This document shows, one piece after another, positions 25,823-34,679 of a stretch of 58,872 bases of DNA (position 1 is its first letter; every line of letters begins with the position of its first letter). The DNA is taken from positions 1 through 58,872 of the forward strand of contig JAVBPZ010000005.1 in the NCBI GenBank assembly GCA_031549285.1, written 5' to 3'. The position numbers and the translations under genes are program-made. Under the pieces are notes generated by a model. That model saw nothing but the letters and a program-made list of their open reading frames with translations. It had not been told where the DNA came from and did not search any database. This DNA is from JAAYCI01 sp031549285. Its GTDB lineage: Bacteria > Bacillota > Clostridia > Oscillospirales > Ruminococcaceae.

Positions 25823-26521
25823 TCACAGCGGGGTCTTTTTTATCTTGCCGCCATTCCGGGGGTATTGCGGCGGGGTGGAGGCGTTTTTTTGGATAAAGAC
25901 CAACGTTCGGCCGGCGCCATCCGGCAGGGTGTAGGGGTATACCTTGCTCAGCGTGCCGCCCAGCTTGCTGATAGCGCTGGCGGCGGCGTGCACTTCCTCG
26001 GGGGCATCCGCCTTCATTGCAATAAAAAGACCACCCACCCGCACCAGCGGCAGGCAGTACTCGCATAATACCGGCAGCGGCGCCACCGCGCGGGCAGTAG
26101 CGATATCAAAGCTTTCCCGCCATTGTTTGCGGGCGGCTTCCTCGGCCCGTTCTTTTACTATTTCCGGCGCGATTATCAGCTCCTGCGCCGCCGCCTGCAA
26201 AAAACCAACCCGTTTCCCGGTGGGCTCCATCAGGGTTACCGCCAGTTCCGACCGGGCCAGCTGTAAAACCAGGCCCGGAAACCCCGCCCCACTGCCCACA
26301 TCTACCACGCTGCCGGCCAGTTCCGGCTGCGCGGCCAATACTAGGCAGTCAATGAAATGCTTATTTTCTATCTCTTCCGGCTGGGTGATGGCGGTCAGGT
26401 TAAACTTTTGGTTCCACTCTACCAGCATTTCAGCATACCTATCCAGCTTGGCGCACACCTGCGGGGATACCGACACCCCGATATCGGCCGCCCGCTGCCG
26501 CATTCGTTCTGTTTCTATCAT
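25823..26521 (-). CDS. rsmG: 16S rRNA (guanine527-N7)-methyltransferase
   Basis: A SAM-dependent methyltransferase of 232 residues (GidB) that methylates G527 of 16S rRNA. The NLTAITQPEEI segment and SAM motif VVDVGSGAGFPGLVL are diagnostic, followed by LMEPTGKRVGFLQAA and TARAVAPLPVL. ATG at 26521 follows AAGGGG by 9 bases. It is downstream of mnmG but separated by 439 bp, and parS site 2 lies directly after its stop. Confidence 0.95.
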   Translation of the reverse strand: MIETERMRQRAADIGVSVSPQVCAKLDRYAEMLVEWNQKFNLTAITQPEEIENKHFIDCLVLAAQPELAGSVVDVGSGAGFPGLVLQLARSELAVTLMEPTGKRVGFLQAAAQELIIAPEIVKERAEEAARKQWRESFDIATARAVAPLPVLCEYCLPLVRVGGLFIAMKADAPEEVHAAASAISKLGGTLSKVYPYTLPDGAGRTLVFIQKNASTPPQYPRNGGKIKKTPL

Positions 26522-26595
26522 GCTGTGTTACCCCTTCCATTCTTTTTGCATCCGGTGAATACGCCCAAATTAGTGAAGCCCGAGCCCTATTTCCC

Positions 26596-26704
26596 AAAAA
26601 AGAGGAGGCCGGGCCTTCCATGGCCGGCTGTGCCAGACGAAGCAAGCCGCACGCGGGCCTGCCGGCACGCCGGAGACGGCCAAAGATACCCTGTTCCTCT
26701 TTTT
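26596..26704 (-). ncRNA. Candidate small RNA or nested terminator, mnmG-rsmG gap
   Basis: Arms AAAAAAGAGGA (26596-26606) and TCCTCTTTTT (26695-26704) enclose about 90 bases that are themselves GC-rich and self-complementary (GCCGG/CCGGC near 26610-26628, GGCC-rich pairing to 26690). On the minus strand the segment ends in CCTCTTTTTT like a terminator. The rest of the gap (26522-26960) has several TTTTCCAC/TTTTCAACA words and no gene. Confidence 0.35.
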
Positions 26705-26960
26705 CACATCCACCCACAAAACTGTGCGTATTATCTGGTAATTAATTGTGATTTATTTCCACGCTTTTTGACCATTCTGCGCCTTTTATCCGCCTTCTTG
26801 CAGGCTGGGCATGCCACTTATTCAAATAATTGTTGGTTTTTGGGCTTTTAACAACCTTTTCCACTTTTATTCAACAGTTTTAAACCGATTCCACCTTTTC
26901 CCGGCTGTGCGCGGAATGCACGCGAGACTTTTCAACAGGGGCACTGGGCCGGGTAATTTC

Positions 26961-28925
26961 CTAGGTGTCATTTTTTCCACTTTGCCGCCCAAACAGCTGC
27001 AGAGCCAGTGCCAGCTGGGCAATATCGCTGGGCGAAACACCCGGGATGCGCGCCGCCTGGCCCAGCGAATGCGGCCGGATTTTATCCAATTTCTCCCGCG
27101 CCTCCAGCCTTAGGCCATTTATGCCACTATAACAAAATCCATCTGGTATAATTATCTCTTCTTGCTTTTTCACCGATGTAATCTGTGTCAGCTGCCGTTT
27201 TATGTACCCCTCATATTTGATTTCTGTCTCTATTTTCTGGCACAGTTCCGGCTCGGTTTCACCACCGATAATGCTGGTGAGCGCAGTATAGGTTACCTCC
27301 GGCCGTTTCAGCAGATCATAGGCGGTGCTGCCGCTTTGCAAAGGGCTGCCGCCCAGGGTTTTCAACAAGGGGTTTGCTTTTTGTGGAGATATATTGATGC
27401 TTTTCAGTCGATTTATTTCCGTGTTTTTCCTACCCTGCTTTTGCTGGAACTGCTCCCAGCGCGCATCATCCACCAAACCCAGCTGCCGCCCCAGCGAAGT
27501 AAGGCGCTCGTCGGCGTTGTCCTGCCGCAGATACAGGCGGTATTCACTGCGGCTGGTCATCATGCGGTAGGGGTCAATGACGCCTTTGGTAACCAGGTCG
27601 TCCACCAAGGTGCCAATATAGCTTTGTTGCCGGGTCAGGATGACCTCCTCCTGGCCTTTTACACGCCGCGCCGCGTTGATACCCGCCAGCAGGCCCTGGC
27701 CCGCGGCTTCCTCGTAGCCGGAGGTTCCGTTAAACTGGCCGGCGCCATATAAACCGGCAATATCCATGCTTTCCAGCGTTGCCTTCAGCGCCTGAGGATC
27801 CACGCAATCATACTCGATAGCGTAGGCCGGGCGCATAATTTCCAGCTGTTCGAACCCGTCGATGGTGCGGTACATGGCCAGCTGCACATCCTCCGGGAGT
27901 GAGGACGACATGCCCTGCAGGTACATTTCCTCGGTGTCCAGCCCGCAAGGTTCCACAAAAATGGGATGGCGGGATTTGTCTGCGAAGCGCACTACCTTGT
28001 CCTCGATGCTTGGGCAGTAGCGTGGGCCAATTCCCTCGATCTGGCCGGCGTACAGCGGCGAACGATGCAGGTTTTGGCGAATCACCTCATGGGTGCGCGG
28101 GTTGGTATAGGCAATGAAGCAGTCGACCTGGTTGTGCAGTGCACGGTCGGTCATGAAGCTAAACGGAATGACCGTTTCGTCGCCAGGCTGCCGCTGCAGA
28201 CGGGAAAAATCAATAGAACGGCGATGCACCCGCGCCGGGGTGCCGGTTTTGAAGCGCAACAACGGCAGACCCAGCGCGCGCAAACGCTCGGTTAGGGGCA
28301 GCGCCGCCGCCACGCCATCGGGACCGGAGGAATAACTCGCTTCCCCCACAAATATTTTGCCACCCAGATAGGTACCGGTTGCCAAAATGGCTGTTTTGGC
28401 GCCATATACCGCGCCCAGCTTGGTAACGACATACTCCACCTGACCGTCAGCTACGCCAATATCCACGATTTCGCCCTGTTTAATTTCCAGGTTGGGCGTT
28501 TGTTCCAGCATATTTTTTACGTATAAATGGTATTTCGCCCGGTCGGTTTGCACCCGCAAACTGTGCACCGCCGGGCCTTTGCCCAGGTTCAGCATGCGGC
28601 TTTGCAGAAAGGTGGCGTCCGCGGCCGTGCCCATGCAGCCGCCCAAGGCATCGATTTCCCGCACCAGGTGGCCTTTGGCAGTACCGCCAATGCTGGGATT
28701 GCAGGGAAGATTCGCGATGGCATCCAGACTGAGGGTGAACAAAACCGTGCGCGCGCCCAGGCGGGCCGCTGCCACGGCCGCTTCCACGCCCGCGTGGCCG
28801 CCGCCGACAACCACCACGTCGTACTGTCCCATTTGTGTTGTTGGGTGGGATGCTTGATGAGCAGATGTATGCGGCAGTTGGTTGGTTGGTGCACTGGCTG
28901 CTTGCTTGGTTTTTTGGGTTGCCAT
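26961..28925 (-). CDS. mnmG: tRNA uridine 5-carboxymethylaminomethyl modification enzyme MnmG
   Basis: The FAD-dependent partner of MnmE (GidA), 654 residues, which modifies wobble U34 of several tRNAs. The dinucleotide-binding motif VVVGGGHAGVEAAVAAA, PCNPSIGGTAKGHLVREIDALGG, and the C-terminal helical domain (RIPGVSPSDIAQLALAL) are all present. ATG at 28925 has AAAGGAGG 7 bases upstream. This adds a 31-residue Ala/Thr/Gln-rich N-terminal extension before the usual start MGQYDVVVVGG, which itself lacks a binding site; the extension is unusual but supported by the strong site. Confidence 0.95.
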   Translation of the reverse strand: MATQKTKQAASAPTNQLPHTSAHQASHPTTQMGQYDVVVVGGGHAGVEAAVAAARLGARTVLFTLSLDAIANLPCNPSIGGTAKGHLVREIDALGGCMGTAADATFLQSRMLNLGKGPAVHSLRVQTDRAKYHLYVKNMLEQTPNLEIKQGEIVDIGVADGQVEYVVTKLGAVYGAKTAILATGTYLGGKIFVGEASYSSGPDGVAAALPLTERLRALGLPLLRFKTGTPARVHRRSIDFSRLQRQPGDETVIPFSFMTDRALHNQVDCFIAYTNPRTHEVIRQNLHRSPLYAGQIEGIGPRYCPSIEDKVVRFADKSRHPIFVEPCGLDTEEMYLQGMSSSLPEDVQLAMYRTIDGFEQLEIMRPAYAIEYDCVDPQALKATLESMDIAGLYGAGQFNGTSGYEEAAGQGLLAGINAARRVKGQEEVILTRQQSYIGTLVDDLVTKGVIDPYRMMTSRSEYRLYLRQDNADERLTSLGRQLGLVDDARWEQFQQKQGRKNTEINRLKSINISPQKANPLLKTLGGSPLQSGSTAYDLLKRPEVTYTALTSIIGGETEPELCQKIETEIKYEGYIKRQLTQITSVKKQEEIIIPDGFCYSGINGLRLEAREKLDKIRPHSLGQAARIPGVSPSDIAQLALALQLFGRQSGKNDT

Positions 28926-29272
28926 TCGGCGGCCTCCTTTCTGGAAATATTGGCGGAATATTGCGTATAATTCACAAAGTATTTACCGGCTGTGTTGTTT
29001 GCCGCGTGTTTGCCGGGCGCATAGGGCTAACAGTAGATAGTCGCTTGCTCTCTCTGGGCCGTTCGGTTGTGTCTTGTTTGTTTCCTTTTTTCTTCGCCGT
29101 TTGGGTTGTCTTTTTCAATCCACTTTTTGTTGGGGATTTTGTGCCTTCTGGCACGTTTATTCTTTTTGCTGTGAGGATTGCTGTGTTCGCTGGTAATTTA
29201 TTACAATATTTTCAATTTTCGTTGACTTTTTCAACATGGATGGCTTTTGTTGTGAAATTTCGGTAATTTAGC
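28926..29272. other. 347-bp gap between mnmE and mnmG, nothing recognised
   Basis: T-rich on the plus strand with no gene, hairpin or promoter of note. A TTTTTCAACA word near 29227 is of the kind noted elsewhere near the origin. Confidence 0.5.
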
Positions 29273-30667
29273 CTATTTCCCTACGCAAAATCTGGAAAAT
29301 ACATCCTCTATGACCGTGTCGGAGGCGTTTTCGCCGGTGAGCGTGGCCAATGCCGTCAATGCGTCCTGCAGATACACGCCTGCCACATCAAAACCGATAC
29401 CGCCCGCCAGGGCTGTTTGCGCCTCCTGTATGGCGTCGCGGGCGGCAACAGCAGCTGAAAACTGGCGTTTGTTCGCTAAACTGGCGGCATCAGGGTCGAT
29501 GGTATCCAGCTGGAGGATGGAAAGAAAGGCTTGCTCGATGGTTTCGCGCGCGTGGCCGTCTGTGGCGCTGACCACCACCAGGCGGGTGAAATATGGCTGC
29601 AGTTGCTCCGGCAAAAGTACGGTGCCGAGGTCACTTTTATTCACGATGCCCAGCGCGGGGCGGCCCGCGCACCGGCAGGCCAGTTCTTGTTCGCGGTCGG
29701 TCAGCGGCAGCGAACCGTCAAACACGGCGAACACAATATCCACTTGCTCCATTTCATCGTAGCTTCGCCTTATTCCCTCTGCTTCTATAACGTCTGCGGT
29801 ATCGTGCAGGCCGGCGGTATCGGACAGCAGCAGCGGGATGCCCGCCACACGGATCTCCTGGCGCACCACATCCCGGGTGGTGCCGGCCACCGGCGTGACA
29901 ATGGCCCGGTCGAACCCGGACAGCAGGTTGAACAGGGTGGATTTCCCGACGTTGGGGCTGCCCACGATAGCCGCGTGTACCCCCTGGCGGACCAGGGCGC
30001 CACGGTCATATTCCCGGATGAGGTGGTCGAGCGTACTCTTTCCGCCCTGAAGGGTTTCCAGGAACAGCTCCTTTGGCAGTTCCTCCACATCTTCCTCCGG
30101 ATAATCTATGGAGGCGGCCAGGTGCCCGGCCAATGTAATAAGTTGTTGTTTTATTTCGTCGATCTGCCGTTGTAATGTGCCAGACAGTCCGGCCTTTGCC
30201 ACCGCAACACCCTGACGCGAGGTGGCACTGATAAGCTCCATGACCGCCTCTGCCTGGGTGAGGCTGATGCGGCCGTTTAGCAGAGCGCGTTTGGTGAATT
30301 CACCGGGAGGCGCGGGTGCAGCACCTGCTGCCAGGCACGCCTGCAGCAATTCCTCACTTACGGCGCTGCCGCCGTGGCAGGACAGTTCCGCCACATTTTC
30401 GCCGGTATAGCTGTGGGGCGCGCGAAAGCACAGCGCAATGCCCTCATCAATAATTTTACCCTTGTATGTGAATTCTCCAAATAACGCCGTATACCCTTTG
30501 GATTTTTCGAGGCATTTATTACTATTTTTCGGGATAAATATTTTGTCGGCCAGCAGGTGTGCCGCCGGGCCGGAAAGGCGCACCACCGCAATGCCGCCGG
30601 TGCCCGGCGGAGTAGCGATGGCAACAACGGTATCCTGCGCCTGAATAGGGGCTATGCTTGTTTGCAT
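29273..30667 (-). CDS. mnmE: tRNA modification GTPase MnmE
   Basis: A G protein of 464 residues (TrmE) acting with MnmG on wobble U34. The N-terminal tetrahydrofolate-binding domain begins DTVVAIATPPGTGGIAVVRLSG, a helical domain follows, and the inserted G domain has GSPNVGKSTLFN, DTAGLHDTAD and NKSD. The C-terminus ends FCVGK, the family's catalytic Cys tail. ATG at 30667 follows AAGGAGG by 6 bases. Upstream lies an unusual repeat array rather than the jag gene's close junction. Confidence 0.95.
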   Translation of the reverse strand: MQTSIAPIQAQDTVVAIATPPGTGGIAVVRLSGPAAHLLADKIFIPKNSNKCLEKSKGYTALFGEFTYKGKIIDEGIALCFRAPHSYTGENVAELSCHGGSAVSEELLQACLAAGAAPAPPGEFTKRALLNGRISLTQAEAVMELISATSRQGVAVAKAGLSGTLQRQIDEIKQQLITLAGHLAASIDYPEEDVEELPKELFLETLQGGKSTLDHLIREYDRGALVRQGVHAAIVGSPNVGKSTLFNLLSGFDRAIVTPVAGTTRDVVRQEIRVAGIPLLLSDTAGLHDTADVIEAEGIRRSYDEMEQVDIVFAVFDGSLPLTDREQELACRCAGRPALGIVNKSDLGTVLLPEQLQPYFTRLVVVSATDGHARETIEQAFLSILQLDTIDPDAASLANKRQFSAAVAARDAIQEAQTALAGGIGFDVAGVYLQDALTALATLTGENASDTVIEDVFSRFCVGK

Positions 30668-30769
30668 GGTGCGCCTCCTTTTTGTAGTTTTGTATATGAT
30701 TGAAAAAACATCTAAAAGAAATTAAGGGCTGCTCGCTTTGCTCGAAGGTAAAGGGCATTTCTCTCCGAG

Positions 30770-31440
30770 GGTTCAAGGGGCGTTGCCCCTTGAAAAACCC
30801 CAGGGACAAGGGCGTGGGCCCGATTGTTTAGGCGAACAAGGTACGCCTTTGGAAAAGCACAGTGGGCGTGGGCGCGAACGCTGCTTTTCTGGTGAACGAA
30901 GCATGTCTTTTGAAAAGCCATATGAGCGTGGGCGCGAAACAAATAGTATTCTTAGGGGAATGTGGCGTTGCCCCTTGAAAAACCCCAAGGGCAAGGGCGT
31001 GGGCGCTATTGTTTAGGCGAACAAGGTGCACCTTTAGAAAAGCTCTATGGGCGCGGGCGTGAACCCTGCTTTCCTAGTGAACGAAGCATGTCTTTTGAAA
31101 AGCCATATGAGCGTGGGCGCGGGACCAATCATGCTCTTTGGGGAAATTTGCTGCTGCCCCTTGATATTCCACCAATCAAGGGCATGGGCGTAAACCCTAT
31201 TGTTTAGGCGAACAAAGTGCGCCTTTGGAAAAGGACTGTGGGCGTAGGCGCGAACCCTGCTTTCCTGGTGAACGAAGCATGTCTTTTGAAAAGCCATATG
31301 AGCGTGGGCGCGAAACAAATAGTATTCTTAGGGGAATGTGGCGTTGCTTCTTGAAAAACCCCAGGGGCAAGGGCGTGGGCCCTATTGTTTAGGCGAATGA
31401 GGTGCGGCCGTTTGAAAAACCCCAAGGTCAGGAGCATACT
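30770..31440. repeat. About 62-bp repeat array with three-unit higher-order period
   Basis: Eleven units share a core like CTTTTGAAAAG followed by GGGCGTGGGC. The core G lies at 30792, 30852, 30912, 30977, 31037, 31097, 31163, 31228, 31288, 31353 and 31414, a spacing of 60-66 bp. Units come in three flavours that rotate A-B-C: A reads CCCCTTGAAAAACCCC, B reads CCTTTGGAAAAG, C reads TCTTTTGAAAAGCCATATGAG. Each A-B-C block is about 185-191 bp, repeated three times, then two more A units. Short frames on either strand exist but none has a convincing start. Confidence 0.9.
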
Positions 31441-31808
31441 ACAGAAAAGGTCGTTTGGATACGCCTATTGTCTTTTGCTGCCCACGAAACATCCGGCTGT
31501 GAAGCCTATGGTGATGAAGAGGTGTTTGGCACTTATGGTTCTGCCAATAATATTTGCCAGCACTTATTTTTGATTTTTGGGATATTTAAATCGCTTTTCT
31601 AAAAATTCGCCAAAAAAGGCGTTTGTGGTGAATTGATGGCTTTGCCGACAAGGGAAGCCTTGTTTTTGCGTGCATCGTTTGCTGTTTCGAAAAATCTCGC
31701 CAAGTTTTCAACGGTTTTCGTGATTATTCACTTGCGTTTCGTCTATATGTATATTTTTGTCTTTGATTATGAAAATAATGTTTTCATAATATACGCCGTG
31801 TATGTTTT
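31441..31808. other. A/T-rich spacer after repeat array
   Basis: No gene is supported; short frames of about 60 codons lack binding sites and known sequence. One TTTTCAAC word lies near 31705. Confidence 0.5.
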
Positions 31809-31872
31809 GATTTTCCTTTTTTGAACACTGCGGTGATGTGACGGGTTCAACAATGTTCAAAAAAGGAAAATC
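31809..31872. repeat. 19-bp perfect inverted repeat overlapping jag terminator
   Basis: GATTTTCCTTTTTTGAACA (31809-31827) and its exact complement (31854-31872) flank 26 bases. The right arm overlaps the jag terminator stem, so on the minus strand the two hairpins cannot form together. Confidence 0.7.
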
Positions 31873-31912
31873 GCGGCACGGCGATCCAAGGATGCACCGG
31901 CCGCGATTTCTT
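31867..31912 (-). terminator. Terminator of the rnpA-jag region
   Basis: Stem AAATCGCGGC/GCCGCGATTT; on the minus strand it is followed by TCCTTTTTT. It lies 25 bases past the jag stop. Confidence 0.8.
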
Positions 31913-31936
31913 ATATTATTCTTATTATCGTCATTT

Positions 31937-33076
31937 TTAGACATCAATCTTGCCGTAGAGCGGCATATCTTCCCCGTCACGGATGGCTTCCCGGCGCTGC
32001 GGGACCACCGGCTCTTTGGTGGGGTCGTGGGGCTTGTCGGCGTACTCGCGCTCTGGGGTGGAGGAAGTACGGCCACCCGCATAGCCACCTTTGTTGCCGC
32101 CATAACCGCCGCCACTGCTACCACGGTTGCCGCTGCCACGCGGGCCACGGTCCCGGTCCCGGCCACCACGGTTGCCACCGGAATGCGAACCGCCGGAGCG
32201 ACGATCGCTTCCACGGCCACCTTTGTTGTACGGCGGACGCCAGTCTTCCCCATCGGTTGCATCCGGTGCGGTGGATTTCACCACCACGCGGCGCTCGGTA
32301 TCTATGCCGGTGGATTCGCTGATGACACCATCTATTTCGCTGATGGTAGTGTGGATGATGAGCCGCTCATAGGGATTCATCGGCGCGAGGGTACGGCTGC
32401 GCTTGGTGCGAAGCACCTCCTCGGCGGTGCGGTTGGCCAAGGCGATGAGCTCACTTTCGCGGCGGCTGCGGTAACCGGCCACATCCAGCCGTACCCGCAG
32501 GTAGGCACTATCTTTTTTGTCCACACCTTTGTTTACCGCGCGGTCCACCAAATAGCTGAGCGCCTGGATGGTTTCGCCGCGGGTTTCAATGGCGTCTGAA
32601 ATGCCGCTGCCCTCTACCCGCAAGAGGGTGGCCTCCCCTTGTTTGAAGGCGTTGATGATGATTTCCTGCGCACCGGCCGCCAGGAAGATGGCGGTGAGGT
32701 ACTCCGCGGCCATTTTGGCGGCTGGGTTTGTTTCCAGGTCAATTTTTTCTTCCGGCTCGGTTTCCAGCACGGTGGTTTTGTCTTTTATGGGTTTTTGCCC
32801 CGCGGCCGGCGCGGCGGCCGGCTGGGGTTTTGCGGTGGTTTGCTGGGGGGCCGGCGCGGCAGCTTTTGCCGGCTGTGCCTTTTCCGCCGAAGAAGAAGCG
32901 GCGCCGGCTGGCTCGTCCGCGGTGATACGAACCTTTGCCGGGATATTTTTAAACAGCTTCTTGCCGGGCATCTCCAAAATTTCCACACTGACAGCATCGC
33001 GGGACAGGCCCAGTTCCTGGCAGCCGCTTTCGGTTGCGTCCTCCACCGTTCTGCCGGTTGCTATTACTTCACGCAT
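31937..33076 (-). CDS. jag: RNA-binding protein Jag/KhpB with RG-rich tail
   Basis: A protein of 379 residues, longer than the usual 200-260. It has the N-terminal Jag_N domain (1-52, MREVIATGRTVEDATESG), a Pro/Ala/Gln linker, a KH domain about 110-185, and an R3H domain ending PMNPYERLIIHTTISEID. A distinctive C-terminal tail (about 285-345) is dense in Arg and Gly (GGRGSDRRSGG, RGGRDRDRG, GGYGGNKGGY). KhpB binds RNA and affects cell division and envelope genes in other Firmicutes. ATG follows AAGGAGG. Directly downstream of yidC (28 bp), co-transcribed. Confidence 0.92.
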   Translation of the reverse strand: MREVIATGRTVEDATESGCQELGLSRDAVSVEILEMPGKKLFKNIPAKVRITADEPAGAASSSAEKAQPAKAAAPAPQQTTAKPQPAAAPAAGQKPIKDKTTVLETEPEEKIDLETNPAAKMAAEYLTAIFLAAGAQEIIINAFKQGEATLLRVEGSGISDAIETRGETIQALSYLVDRAVNKGVDKKDSAYLRVRLDVAGYRSRRESELIALANRTAEEVLRTKRSRTLAPMNPYERLIIHTTISEIDGVISESTGIDTERRVVVKSTAPDATDGEDWRPPYNKGGRGSDRRSGGSHSGGNRGGRDRDRGPRGSGNRGSSGGGYGGNKGGYAGGRTSSTPEREYADKPHDPTKEPVVPQRREAIRDGEDMPLYGKIDV

Positions 33077-33104
33077 TGTTGTTTCCTCCTTTTGCTTTCG
33101 TTAA

Positions 33105-34679
33105 TTATTCGTCGGTTTGGCTATTTTCGTTTTCGCTGGCGCGTTCGGCATCGGCAAACGATGTTTCTTCACTGACCTGCCCTGTTTTTGCTTTATTATC
33201 CCGGGCGCGCTTCCGGCGGCCTGGTTTTGATTTTTCCGCGGCAGGCGCCGGGGCCGGGGTCTCTGCCTTTTGGGGGTCGCTTGCAGGGGTGTCTTCCCCA
33301 TCGGCAGCCTGTGGTTCTTCTGCCGTCAGGTCAGCTTCTTCGCTGTCGGCTGCCTCGGCGTTTTGATTTTTCGTAGATTTTTTCGCCGGGGTTTCCGCTG
33401 CTTTTTTTCCGTATTTTTGGGCGTCCTGTTCACGGGCTTTTGCCAGCTTTTCATTCTCGGCATCGTCCTCGGCATATTGCTTGGCGTCCATTTCCCGCGC
33501 ACGGGCCAGGCGCAGCTGGGCCAGCTCGGTATCGGTGAGCTCTTTCGTTTCCACCACACCACCGGTACCGGCCACGGCTACCTGTTTTTTGCCTTTTTTC
33601 GCTTTTTTGCGCTCTTCCAGCTCCAGCGCAATTTCTTCCCGGATTTTTACCGGATCATATATGCGCCGGACCACCAACTGCTGGACGGTCATGACCACGT
33701 TTGACGCGGTGTAGTACAGCGAGAAGCCCGCCGGAACCGTGAAGGCATACCAGCCAAAGAAGAGGCTCATGGCGATGGTCATGATCCACATGGTGTTTTG
33801 GCCCTGGGTCTGGCCACTGGTCTTCATGATGATGATCTGCGAGGCGATCATGGTGAGCACCGACAGGATGGGCAGGATGAGCGAGGTAATGTTGCCGAAG
33901 TTTGGTACCTGGGAAAGGTTCAGGCCCGCAAAATTGAACTTAAAGTCGGCGATTTCACTGACCACGTCGGCGTCCATGCTGATTTTTTCCGGGTGAACGT
34001 CGGAATATACCACATTGCCTTTGCTGTCCAGCAGGTCGGTGCCGTCCAGCGAATAGGTGTCCTTGTCACTTTCCAAGACTACCTGGTCGTCCTGTACAAA
34101 CAAATGATTCCCGTTTGCGAGGATGATGGGCTCGTCGGTATCGGTGGCATCATTATGACCGTAGGCGACCTCGGTTCCGTTCACAAAAACGTCTGGGTCG
34201 GCGGCGATGGCACCGATGAGGATAGACTGCTGCGCGGTGGCGTTTTTATTGATGTCCAGCTCGGCCTCGTACTGCATGACGATGGCCACGCCGGTGTTGA
34301 TTTGGTCTGTGGGAATGCGCAGCATGTAGGTGAGGGGCATCTGCACCACCGCGATGATGCCGAACAACACCAGCATGTTCACCAGCATGGGGGCACAGCC
34401 GCCGGTCATCTTGATGTTGTTTTCCTCATAGAACTTTTGCAGTTCCTGATTTTGACGGGTTTTGTCGTTGGCCCATTTTTTCTGGATTTCCTGGATCATG
34501 GGCTGGTAGGCCGACATGCGCGTGGTGCTCTTTTGCTGTTTCATGGAGAGCGGGAACATGAGCAGCCGCACGATGAAGGTGAACAGGATGATGGTCCAGC
34601 CATAGTTTTGCAGCAGGGTGTAGATCCAGTGCATGCAAAAACCCAGTGGGACCGCAAGGATACGAAAAATGTCCAGCAT
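33105..34679 (-). CDS. yidC: Membrane protein insertase YidC/OxaA
   Basis: A membrane insertase of 524 residues. The first helix carries the groove Arg in FTFIVRLLMFPLSMKQQKS, followed by the cytoplasmic helical hairpin (45-95), helix 2 (about 97-120) and later helices (ILPILSVLTMIASQIIIM, TMWIMTIAMSLFFGWYAF, FSLYYTASNVVMTVQQLV). Between helix 2 and helix 3 is an extra-cytoplasmic insertion of roughly 140 residues, rich in Asp/Asn/Thr, far longer than in typical SpoIIIJ. There is no lipobox signal peptide. The C-terminal 170 residues are a charged tail. ATG follows AGGAGG by 7 bases. Confidence 0.92.
   Translation of the reverse strand: MLDIFRILAVPLGFCMHWIYTLLQNYGWTIILFTFIVRLLMFPLSMKQQKSTTRMSAYQPMIQEIQKKWANDKTRQNQELQKFYEENNIKMTGGCAPMLVNMLVLFGIIAVVQMPLTYMLRIPTDQINTGVAIVMQYEAELDINKNATAQQSILIGAIAADPDVFVNGTEVAYGHNDATDTDEPIILANGNHLFVQDDQVVLESDKDTYSLDGTDLLDSKGNVVYSDVHPEKISMDADVVSEIADFKFNFAGLNLSQVPNFGNITSLILPILSVLTMIASQIIIMKTSGQTQGQNTMWIMTIAMSLFFGWYAFTVPAGFSLYYTASNVVMTVQQLVVRRIYDPVKIREEIALELEERKKAKKGKKQVAVAGTGGVVETKELTDTELAQLRLARAREMDAKQYAEDDAENEKLAKAREQDAQKYGKKAAETPAKKSTKNQNAEAADSEEADLTAEEPQAADGEDTPASDPQKAETPAPAPAAEKSKPGRRKRARDNKAKTGQVSEETSFADAERASENENSQTDE

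Noticed and set aside
26596..26704. SRP RNA
   Set aside because: GAAGCAAGCC loosely resembles the SRP apical loop, but the GGAA tetraloop and asymmetric loop consensus are absent.
28835..29266. 143-codon plus-strand frame across the mnmE-mnmG gap
   Set aside because: It overlaps the start of mnmG, is T-rich, and has no binding site or homology that I recognise.
30770..31440. CRISPR array
   Set aside because: Units are 60-66 bp and similar throughout, with no conserved short repeat plus unique spacers and no cas genes.
30720..31600. Short frames on both strands of the repeat array (about 60-95 codons)
   Set aside because: Repetitive peptides simply reflect the DNA repeat. Starts lack ribosome binding sites and the frames shift between units.
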